A stretch of 33,267 bases of DNA from Caldilineaceae bacterium (lineage in GTDB: Bacteria; Chloroflexota; Anaerolineae; Caldilineales; Caldilineaceae), in assembly GCA_019637685.1 (NCBI GenBank), contig JAHBVF010000053.1, positions 1-33,267 of the forward strand, written 5' to 3'. Below the pieces are notes generated by a model, which did no database searches, had not been told where the DNA came from, and was given only the letters and a program-made list of their open reading frames with translations. This document shows positions 7,338 through 14,210 of the stretch, piece after piece; within the stretch, counting starts at the first letter, position 1, and every line of letters begins with the position of its first letter. The position numbers were made by a program, and so were the translations under genes.

Positions 7338-8249
7338 ATGGAATCTTCTGCGTCTGCCAATCGGATGGGCAGTTGGGCGCTGTATGGGGCATTGCTGGCC
7401 GCGTGGACGGCCATGCTGGGCAGCCTCTATTTCAGCGAAGTGCGCGGCTATGTGCCCTGCACCCTCTGCTGGTATCAGCGCATCCTTATGTACCCGCTGG
7501 CCGGCCTGATCGCGTTTGGCATTCTGCGCCGGGATCGCCATTTGCCTTTGCTGGTGCTGCCGTTTTCCCTATTGGGGCAGGGGGTTTCCACCTATCACTA
7601 TCTGATCCAGAAGACGACAATTTTTGGCGCACCCACTGCCTGCGCGGCTGGTGTGCCCTGCACAACGGTCTGGATCAACTGGCTGGGCTTCATCACCATT
7701 CCCCTGCTGGCAATGATTGCTTTTCTGCTAATCACCATTGCCATGATTACTGCCTATTACAGCAACCAGCCGGATGAGGAGAGTGAAACCCCGCTTCGCT
7801 GGCCGGTCGTTGCCGTGATAGCGGGGGCACTGCTGCTCTACGGGGGCGTCTATGCCCAGGCCCAGGCCGCCAAAGAGGCAAAAGCGGCGGCATTGCCTGT
7901 CACTGTGCTGGCGGGCACAGAACACGCGGAACACAATCCAGTGGAACCTGCGGCAGCGTCTCCGGCGTTGGAAGAGGGCAAAACCCTCTACGCCCAGGCG
8001 TGTGCGGCCTGCCACGGCGCTGACGGTGCGGGCATTGCTACTTTGGGCAACGGCTTTGACACATCTGCCTTTATGGCCGAAAGCGACGACACGGCCGTGC
8101 TGGCGATGGTGCGGGCCGGGCGGGAACCCGGCGCGGTGGAGAACACAAGCGGTGTGGCAATGCCTGCCAGCGGCGGTCGTCCTGATTTGACGGATCAGCA
8201 GTTGGCTGCGATTATTGGGTATATCCGCAGCGAATTTACACAAAAATAG
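7338..8249 (+). CDS. DsbB/BdbC-like quinone reductase fused to a cytochrome c domain
   Basis: Residues 1-140 are a four-helix DsbB/BdbC domain that re-oxidises DsbA-type partners: CTLC at Cys41/Cys44 in the first external loop (PCTLCWYQR) and a second cysteine pair, Cys102 and Cys108, in the second loop. A fifth membrane segment (about 155-173) follows, then a linker and a C-terminal class I cytochrome c domain with CAACH (Cys222, Cys225, His226) and a probable axial Met275 (GVAMPASGG). The total is 303 residues against about 140-180 for a plain DsbB. The fifth helix would place the haem domain on the same external side as the redox loops. AGAGGA at 7319-7324 precedes the start. The fusion suggests electrons from disulfide formation may reach a c-type haem; this is inferred. 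Confidence 0.88.
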   Translation: MESSASANRMGSWALYGALLAAWTAMLGSLYFSEVRGYVPCTLCWYQRILMYPLAGLIAFGILRRDRHLPLLVLPFSLLGQGVSTYHYLIQKTTIFGAPTACAAGVPCTTVWINWLGFITIPLLAMIAFLLITIAMITAYYSNQPDEESETPLRWPVVAVIAGALLLYGGVYAQAQAAKEAKAAALPVTVLAGTEHAEHNPVEPAAASPALEEGKTLYAQACAACHGADGAGIATLGNGFDTSAFMAESDDTAVLAMVRAGREPGAVENTSGVAMPASGGRPDLTDQQLAAIIGYIRSEFTQK

Positions 8250-8281
8250 TCCCCCACTTCCCTTTTCAGAGAGTTTGTTCT

Positions 8282-9079
8282 GTGATAAATCTGGCCCGCC
8301 GAATCTTCTATTGCGCATCTTTGCTTGTACTGCTGCTCGTCTGCCTCTTGCCCGCGCCCACCACACAGGCCCAGTCGGCATCTGGCATCTCTTCGCCCAG
8401 CACAGGCAGCAGTGTACGGGGCAGTGTCCCCGTGCGGGGGACCGCGGTCAGCGACTCCTTTGCCCGCTATGAACTCTATTTCAAACAGGAACCCAGCGGC
8501 GATGAATCCTACATCTGGTTTACCGGCAACACAAACCAGGTGAACAACGGCGAACTGGGCACGTGGCACACGGGGGACCTGCCCGCGGGAACCTACACCC
8601 TGCGCCTGCGCGTTGTGCGGCCCGATGGCAACTACGGCGAATTCTTTGCCAGAGACCTGCGGGTGAATCTGGAGCCGCCTACGCCCACACCCACAGAAAC
8701 ACCCACCGGGCCAACCGCCACACCGATCCCCATTGATACACCCACGCCTATTGTCCAGCCCACACCGGTGGTCGTCTCGGTAGAACAGCCCGATCTGGCC
8801 GAGCCAACCCCCACACCCACGCCTGAACTGGTGGCGCTGAACAGCGGGAGTAGCGGGGGGGACAGCCCCGCGGCGGTCAACGGCGAACCCCAGGCCGTGG
8901 AATCAGCCGCCAGCGGGGGCAACGCCATCACACGCGAGCTGGGCGCGGCGGTCTCGCTGGATCGCTTGGGCGAGCGCTTCTTTACAGGCGTGCGCTGGGC
9001 CGGTGGCATCTTTTTGATCGTTTTTGCCGTCTTTGCGGCCAAATGGCTGATCCAGTGGGCGCTGGCCCGGTCTGGATAG
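8282..9079 (+). CDS. Secreted Ig-like surface protein with Thr-Pro linker and C-terminal membrane anchor
   Basis: The 265-residue product starts with GTG and has a signal peptide ending near TTQAQ (about residues 1-31). A beta-rich domain follows (SSPSTGSSVRGSVPVRGTA and a LPAGTYTLRLRVV strand pair, about 35-135), resembling Ig-like folds. Then comes a Thr/Pro repeat stretch (PTPTPTETPTGP and similar, about 136-190), a Gly/Ser/Ala region, and a C-terminal membrane helix (about 240-258) with a short basic tail. This is the architecture of a stalked envelope protein, with the N-terminal domain displayed outside. It lies 32 bases after the DsbB-cytochrome fusion and may be co-transcribed. The function is unknown; no catalytic motif is visible. 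Confidence 0.75.
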   Translation: MINLARRIFYCASLLVLLLVCLLPAPTTQAQSASGISSPSTGSSVRGSVPVRGTAVSDSFARYELYFKQEPSGDESYIWFTGNTNQVNNGELGTWHTGDLPAGTYTLRLRVVRPDGNYGEFFARDLRVNLEPPTPTPTETPTGPTATPIPIDTPTPIVQPTPVVVSVEQPDLAEPTPTPTPELVALNSGSSGGDSPAAVNGEPQAVESAASGGNAITRELGAAVSLDRLGERFFTGVRWAGGIFLIVFAVFAAKWLIQWALARSG

Positions 9080-9117
9080 TTTGTTGGCTTGGATGGGCAG
9101 GTGAATGCCCAATGGCC

Positions 9118-9192
9118 GGGCGGATAAGAATTCCGCCCCACAGTCAAATCGTTGACATTGAACCCTCCCACAGGCGGCTTTGGCCCGTGAGA
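9118..9192 (+). other. Structured leader upstream of pth
   Basis: GGGCGGA at 9118-9124 pairs with TCCGCCC at 9132-9138. Downstream, AACCCTC near 9161-9167 can pair with GAGGGTT near 9192. A TTGACA occurs at about 9152, but no convincing -10 follows at the right distance. The hairpins could be a terminator for the upstream gene (no T-run) or part of the pth leader. Confidence 0.3.
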
Positions 9193-9269
9193 GGGTTTCC
9201 GGCGTTGATCGGAAAACCGGACCGCCCGCGGGCGACCACTGGCAACGACCGTCCCCACGAAAAATGCCG

Positions 9270-9956
9270 ATGAATTTTTTGCAACAATTACAGCGTTGGC
9301 TTCGGCCCGACGCCAAAATGGATGAAATCGAAATGGCAGATGTCAAAGTAATTGTGGGCCTGGGCAATCCCGGCCCCCAATATGCGCGCAACCGGCACAA
9401 TCTGGGCTTTCAAGTGGTGGATATACTGGCCCGCCGCCACAATATCGAACTCAGCCGCAGCCAGTACAAAGCCCGCTTCGGCGACGGCTGGATCAGCCGC
9501 CGTCTGCGCCCGGACCCCAGCAACCCCTTTGGCGGATCCGCGGAACGGGTGAAAGTGCTGCTGGTGAAACCCATGACGTATATGAACAAAAGTGGCGACG
9601 CGGTCGGCCCGCTGATGCACTATTTTGATGTGGAACCGGAAAATCTACTGGTGATCCACGACGATCTGGACCTGGCCTCGGCCAAACTGCGCCTGCGCCC
9701 GGGGGGCAGTTCCGGCGGGCAAAACGGCATCAAATCCATCATCCAACACCTGGGCGGTGCACAGGAATTTGGCCGGGTGCGCATGGGCATTGGCCGCCCG
9801 CCAGGCCGGATGAACCCGGCGGATTATGTGCTGCAAAACTTCAGCCAGGCGGAAGAGGAAGAATTTGCGATCCTGCGCGAGACAGCGGCGGATGCAGTGG
9901 AGTGTTGGCTTTTTGAAGGCATCGAAACGGCGATGAACAAATACAACGGACGATGA
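9270..9956 (+). CDS. pth: Peptidyl-tRNA hydrolase
   Basis: Pth cleaves peptidyl-tRNA released from stalled ribosomes. The signature GLGNPG (residues 30-35 from this start) is followed by the catalytic histidine in NRHNLGF (His43, equivalent to E. coli His20). The KPMTYMNKSG and IHDDLDL motifs, and GGSSGGQNGIKS, are also present. Length is 228 residues against about 190 usual. The excess is an N-terminal extension of roughly 22 residues before the conserved core and a small insert (RLRPDPSNPFGGSAER). Possible starts are 9264, 9270, 9318 and 9333; none has a strong ribosome site, and 9333 matches the usual family N-terminus. It precedes mfd, a common bacterial gene order. Confidence 0.93.
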   Translation: MNFLQQLQRWLRPDAKMDEIEMADVKVIVGLGNPGPQYARNRHNLGFQVVDILARRHNIELSRSQYKARFGDGWISRRLRPDPSNPFGGSAERVKVLLVKPMTYMNKSGDAVGPLMHYFDVEPENLLVIHDDLDLASAKLRLRPGGSSGGQNGIKSIIQHLGGAQEFGRVRMGIGRPPGRMNPADYVLQNFSQAEEEEFAILRETAADAVECWLFEGIETAMNKYNGR

Positions 9957-9968
9957 GATGCAGGAATG

Positions 9969-10110
9969 TTGAGTACGTTGTAAATAAAGTGATTTGACGT
10001 TACCGTAGGTGCAGTTTTGAACTACACAGACAGCCGAAGGGGCATTCGTCCCTTGCGCAGCTACAAGCAGCGCCTACGACAAGAAAAGACTTTGTTTACA
10101 GTGTATTGAG
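9969..10110 (+). repeat. Small intergenic repeat element, copy A
   Basis: The left end at 9969-9990 (TTGAGTACGTTGTAAATAAAGT) and the right end at 10089-10110 (reverse complement CTCAATACACTG, then TAAACAAAGT) form an imperfect inverted repeat. The interior holds further pairing, CGTAGGTGC near 10005 with GCGCCTACG near 10071. Each end matches the opposite end of copy B at 14074-14172 better than its own partner, so A and B are two copies in opposite orientation. No gene is inside; it fills most of the pth-mfd gap. Confidence 0.6.
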
Positions 10111-10149
10111 TTACGCCAGCATCTCATCATCCAACGGAGTACCCACCCT

Positions 10150-13100
10150 ATGAAACTTACTGGCCTACTCCCCTCCCTTCACAAACTGCCCGCCTACCGG
10201 CAACTGCTGGAAGCGGGCAGCGACGCGCCGTTGGCACTCATGCGCTCGGCCCGGCCCTTTCTGGCCGCGGGGTTGGCGACCGACAGTTCGGGGCCGCTGG
10301 TGATTGTGACGGGCAGCAGCGAGCAAGCCCAGCAATGGGTGGAAGGCATCGGCCACTTCCTGCCCCCCGCGGACGAGGGCGGCCCGTCGGTGCTGCTTTA
10401 TCCGGAGCCAGACAGTCTGCCCTTCGAGCGCATCCCCTGGACCGACCGCACCCGCCAGGCCCGGCTGACCGCGCTGGCCGCGTTGCAGAGCAAATCCGGT
10501 CCCGCGCCGATTGTCGTGGCACCGGTTCGTGCCCTGCTGCAAATGACCCTGCCCGCCAGGGACCTGCGCCTCTCCCTGCGTCCCCTTTCCGTGGGTGGCG
10601 TCATCCGCCTGGAAGAGACGCTGACCCGCTGGGTGGAGTCCGGCTATGAACCGGCAGATGTGGTGGAAGAGCCGGGGACCTTTGCCCGCCGCGGTGGACT
10701 GGTGGATATCTGGCCGCCCAATCTGGCCTATCCCGTGCGCATCGACCTCTTTGGCGATGAAGTGGAAAGCCTGCGCGTCTTTGACCCCAACACCCAGCGC
10801 ACGGAACGAAAGGTGCAGCGGATTGAGATCGGCCCCGGCAGCGAAGCACTGAGCAAGTACAGCAACAGAGTGACAGAATGGCAGGGTGAAGGAACGGCTG
10901 ATGACTCGTCTTCCCAATCCCCAATCCCCGATCCCCAATCCCCCCTTTTGGCCGACCCAAACGTCCTCCTCGCCATCCGGGACGAAATCGCCAACGAGCT
11001 GGACCTGTTGGCCCAGGGCCGCAGTTTCCGCGGCATCGAATGGTATCTGCCCCTCTTCTATGCCCAGCCGGCCTCCCTGCTGGACCACCTGCCAGCCAAC
11101 GCCACACTGCTCATCGATGACGGCACAGACTTCACTACCCGGCTACACGAAGCGGACGAGCGGGTGCTGCAATTGCGCTATGAACTGAGCCGTAGCGGCG
11201 AACTGCCAGCGGGCTTTCCCTCCAGCTTTTTCAGGGGCGAAGAGATGCTGGCCGCGATGCAGGCACGCCAGCCGATTTTGCTGGGCTTTGGCAATCTGGC
11301 GGGCCAGGCCGACAGCGAAGCTTCTCCCCTGGCCCGCTCGTTTGTGCCCGGCCCCCGCTTTGGCGGCAAGGGCAAAGAGATCGTTCAGGCCATCGGCAAA
11401 GCAGTAGCCGCGGGGGATCGGGTGGTTCTCCTCACCCGCCAGGCCGCGCGTATGCAGAACGATCTGACCGAAGCCGCCATCCCCGCCGACCTGCGCGCCG
11501 ATCTCGCATCGCCCCCCGGCGCGGGTGTCACAATCGTTCAGTCCGTTCTTTCCGAAGGCTTTGTCATGCGGGGGGCGAGGGGCGAGGGGCAAGAGACGGA
11601 TGATCAATCACAACCCGCAACTCGCAACTCGCAACTCGCAACACTCCTTCTCTTGACCGACGCCGAACTTTTTGGCTGGCAAAACAGCGGACAGCGCAAG
11701 CAGGCCAAAGCCCGTTCGTCGGTCGCGCCGGAACTCTTCTTTGCCGATGTGAAGGCCGGGGATTTTGTCGTGCATATGGAGCACGGCATCGGCCAGTACG
11801 AGGGGCTGTCCAAGCTGGAACTGGGCGGTGTGGAGCGGGAATATTTGCAGATCAACTACGCCCAGAACGATAAACTCTATGTGCCGGTGCATCAGGCCGA
11901 CCGACTCAGCCGTTATGTGGGCGCGGGGGACAGCGGCATCCCCCCGGCGGTCACCCGGCTGGGCACGGCGGACTGGCAGACTGTCAAAGAGCGGGCCAAG
12001 AAGGCAGTGGAGGAGATCGCGGGGGATTTGCTCGTCCTCTACGCCGAGCGGGAGTTGGTGTCGGGCCACGCCTTTGGCAAAGACGGCGCCTGGCAGGAGG
12101 AGATGGAGGCGGCCTTCCCTTTCCAGGAAACCGAAGACCAGATGCAGGCCATCGGCGAGGTGAAGCGAGATATGGAGTCCGAGGAACCCATGGACCGGAT
12201 TATCATCGGCGATGTGGGCTATGGCAAGACAGAAGTGGCTGTGCGCGCGGCCTTCAAAGCAGTGATGGACGGCAAGCAGGTGGCTGTGCTGGTCCCCACG
12301 ACTGTCCTGGCCCAACAACACCACCGCACATTCAGCCGCCGTCTGGCCCAGTTCCCGGTCACAGTAGAGGTGCTTTCCCGCTTCCGCACTTCGGCCCAGC
12401 AGCAGAAGATTTTGCAGGGCTTGCGCGAGGGCAAAGTGGATATTGTGGTGGGGACCCATCGGCTGCTGAGCAACGATCTGGACTTTCACGATTTGGGGCT
12501 GCTGGTGGTGGACGAGGAGCAGCGGTTTGGCGTCGCCCACAAGGAAAAGTTGAAGCAGATGCGCAAGCAGGTGGATGTGTTGACCCTCAGCGCCACGCCC
12601 ATCCCCCGCACCCTGCACATGAGCCTGAGCGGTGTGCGCAATATGAGCACCATCAACACCCCGCCCCAGGAACGGCTGCCCGTGCGCACGATTCTGTCGG
12701 AACACGACGACAATCTGGTCAAGCAGGCTATCCAGCGGGAGATCGACCGGGACGGCCAGGTTTTTCTGGTCCACAACCGGGTGCAGGGCATCGAGCAGAT
12801 CGCGGCCCGGGTGCGACGGCTGGTCCCCAGCGCGCGGGTGGCGGTAGCCCACGGCCAGATGGCCGAGCGGGGGCTGGAAGATGTGATGATGCGCTTTGCA
12901 GAAGGGGAAATCGATGTGCTGGTGAGCACGACGATTGTGGAAAACGGGCTGGACATCCGGCGGGCCAACACAATGATTATCAACCGAGCCGATCACTTTG
13001 GCCTGGCCCAACTCTACCAGCTACGGGGACGGGTGGGCCGGAGCGCGGTGCGGGGCTACTGCTATCTGCTCTACGACAAATACAAATCCCTGGCCTTTGA

Positions 13101-13956
13101 TTCCCGGCGGCGGCTGGAAGCGCTGATGGAGAGCAGCGAGGAGCTGGGCGCGGGCTTTCGCATCGCCATGCGCGATCTGGAAATCCGTGGCGCGGGGGAG
13201 CTGTTGGGCGCGCGCCAGCACGGGCAGATCGCCAGTGTGGGCTTTGATCTTTACACCCGGCTGCTGGCCCAGGCGGTCAACGAACTGCGGCGCAAAAAGA
13301 GCCAATTTGAAAAGGCTGAAGCGCGGGGAGGAGAAACCACAAAGCCACAGAGCCACAAAGAAGATGGCGAGTTAAGTTTGGACCCGGAGACCGCCCGCAA
13401 CTCGCAACTCGCAACTCGCAACTCGCTCCCCTTCGATCTGGAAGACCCGCTGGCCCCAGCGGTGACGCTGGATTTGCCCCTGCTGGCCGAGATTCCCACG
13501 GGGTATGTGACGGAGGAGGGGCTGCGTCTGCAACTCTACCGACGCATCGCGGGGCTGAACAGCCGGGCGGAGATCGATGCTATGCGTCAGGAGATGCTGG
13601 ATCGTTTCGGGCCGGACGAGGAGCGGGATGGCCTGCCCATGCCCGTGGAGAATCTGCTCTATCAAATTCTCATCAAAATCCTGGCACTGAAGGCGGGCAT
13701 TCTCAATATAGGCCGGCGGCGGGATCAGATTGCCATCCGCAAGGAGGGACTGAGTGACGCGCAGCGGCGCAATTTACAGGCGCGCCTGCGCCGGGATTTG
13801 GGCCGCGTGAACGACGAGGGCGACTTCATCCCCCAGAACGGTCTGCACGTGGGGCGGGAAGCCGTCTATCTGCCCATCGACGAAGACGACTTCTGGCGGG
13901 TGCTGCTGGTGAAGGCGTTGGAGGCGTTGCGGGTGGAATTGGCTAACGGCGAATAA
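10150..13956 (+). CDS. mfd: Transcription-repair coupling factor Mfd
   Basis: Mfd removes RNA polymerase stalled at lesions and recruits the UvrABC repair system. The 1268-residue protein has the N-terminal UvrB-like modules, then the CarD-like RNA polymerase interaction domain (GDFVVHMEHGIGQYEG, from about residue 536). The superfamily 2 translocase follows, with Walker A GDVGYGKT (687-694) and DEEQ (788-791), then SATPIPRTL, the QLRGRVGRS motif, and the C-terminal TRCF domain (GYVTEEGLRLQLYRR onward). GGAG at 10136-10139 precedes the ATG. Three stretches do not belong to the family: about residues 238-266, 473-499 and 1056-1097. Each is encoded by short tandem repeats and all keep the frame open. 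Length is slightly above the usual 1150-1200 because of them. The protein should be functional because the motifs are intact. Confidence 0.96.
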   Translation: MKLTGLLPSLHKLPAYRQLLEAGSDAPLALMRSARPFLAAGLATDSSGPLVIVTGSSEQAQQWVEGIGHFLPPADEGGPSVLLYPEPDSLPFERIPWTDRTRQARLTALAALQSKSGPAPIVVAPVRALLQMTLPARDLRLSLRPLSVGGVIRLEETLTRWVESGYEPADVVEEPGTFARRGGLVDIWPPNLAYPVRIDLFGDEVESLRVFDPNTQRTERKVQRIEIGPGSEALSKYSNRVTEWQGEGTADDSSSQSPIPDPQSPLLADPNVLLAIRDEIANELDLLAQGRSFRGIEWYLPLFYAQPASLLDHLPANATLLIDDGTDFTTRLHEADERVLQLRYELSRSGELPAGFPSSFFRGEEMLAAMQARQPILLGFGNLAGQADSEASPLARSFVPGPRFGGKGKEIVQAIGKAVAAGDRVVLLTRQAARMQNDLTEAAIPADLRADLASPPGAGVTIVQSVLSEGFVMRGARGEGQETDDQSQPATRNSQLATLLLLTDAELFGWQNSGQRKQAKARSSVAPELFFADVKAGDFVVHMEHGIGQYEGLSKLELGGVEREYLQINYAQNDKLYVPVHQADRLSRYVGAGDSGIPPAVTRLGTADWQTVKERAKKAVEEIAGDLLVLYAERELVSGHAFGKDGAWQEEMEAAFPFQETEDQMQAIGEVKRDMESEEPMDRIIIGDVGYGKTEVAVRAAFKAVMDGKQVAVLVPTTVLAQQHHRTFSRRLAQFPVTVEVLSRFRTSAQQQKILQGLREGKVDIVVGTHRLLSNDLDFHDLGLLVVDEEQRFGVAHKEKLKQMRKQVDVLTLSATPIPRTLHMSLSGVRNMSTINTPPQERLPVRTILSEHDDNLVKQAIQREIDRDGQVFLVHNRVQGIEQIAARVRRLVPSARVAVAHGQMAERGLEDVMMRFAEGEIDVLVSTTIVENGLDIRRANTMIINRADHFGLAQLYQLRGRVGRSAVRGYCYLLYDKYKSLAFDSRRRLEALMESSEELGAGFRIAMRDLEIRGAGELLGARQHGQIASVGFDLYTRLLAQAVNELRRKKSQFEKAEARGGETTKPQSHKEDGELSLDPETARNSQLATRNSLPFDLEDPLAPAVTLDLPLLAEIPTGYVTEEGLRLQLYRRIAGLNSRAEIDAMRQEMLDRFGPDEERDGLPMPVENLLYQILIKILALKAGILNIGRRRDQIAIRKEGLSDAQRRNLQARLRRDLGRVNDEGDFIPQNGLHVGREAVYLPIDEDDFWRVLLVKALEALRVELANGE
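10912..10945 (+). repeat. CCCCAAT heptamer array inside mfd
   Basis: Four seven-base units occur in tandem (TCCCAAT, CCCCAAT, CCCCGAT, CCCCAAT), followed by a run of C. They encode the Ser/Gln/Pro-rich insert QSPIPDPQSP between the UvrB-like modules of Mfd. CCCCA(A/G)T is a classic heptamer class of the short tandemly repeated repetitive sequences known from cyanobacteria. Confidence 0.75.
11572..11645 (+). repeat. GGGGCGA and AACTCGC heptamer arrays inside mfd
   Basis: Two back-to-back heptamer arrays form the second Mfd insert: GGGGCGA, GGGGCGA, GGGGCAA (about 11572-11592), then AACCCGC and three AACTCGC (11612-11639), with a partial unit after. The second array encodes the repeating peptide cycle ATRNSQL, because 3 x 7 bases give seven codons. 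The insert lies before the polymerase-interaction domain. Confidence 0.78.
13337..13426 (+). repeat. CCACAAAG octamer and AACTCGC heptamer arrays inside mfd
   Basis: Three octamers, CCACAAAG, CCACAGAG and CCACAAAG (13337-13360), precede four perfect AACTCGC heptamers (13399-13426). Together with the bases between, they encode a hydrophilic insert just before the C-terminal TRCF domain of Mfd, containing the same ATRNSQL cycle as the insert at 11612. Confidence 0.8.
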
Positions 13957-14073
13957 ATGACAGATGCGTCTGATTTTGCCTCTTTGCACCTGTGCGTTCA
14001 GAAATAGCCATTCCACCATCCCATTGGCCAATACAGTATTCTTGAGAAGAGCTCGCTGATTTTGGTTTGCATG

Positions 14074-14172
14074 CTCAATGCAGCGTCAACAAAGTTTTTT
14101 GGGCGTAGAAGTTCGACTTTTCAGAAAAGTCGAACTTCTGTAGTCGAATAACTTTGTTTCCAGTGTACTCAA
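14074..14172 (-). repeat. Small intergenic repeat element, copy B, with a 16-bp perfect hairpin
   Basis: The left end at 14074-14095 (CTCAATGCAGCG, then TCAACAAAGT) agrees at 17 of 22 positions with the reversed right end of copy A. The right end at 14151-14172 agrees at about 18 of 22 with the left end of copy A. The centre is a perfect hairpin, AGAAGTTCGACTTTTC at 14107-14122 and its complement at 14124-14139, with a one-base centre. It follows mfd and could also terminate transcription. The rest of the 13957-14210 gap holds no gene I can recognise. Confidence 0.62.
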
Positions 14173-14210
14173 TGGCTCTATGAAACAGCGATAGCTCCCA
14201 TCTCACACTA

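Noticed and set aside
11608..13011. 467-codon minus-strand open frame
   Set aside because: It lies entirely within mfd in another frame. Its composition (His/Gln/Val-rich, no motifs) is that of a shadow of the GC-rich gene.
10912..13426. CRISPR-like repetition in mfd
   Set aside because: Units are 7-8 bp in direct contact without spacers, so they are tandem repeats.
13961..13982. Terminator directly after mfd (CAGA-TGCG-TCTG then ATTTT)
   Set aside because: The stem is only four base pairs. The 16-bp hairpin at 14107-14139 is a better candidate.
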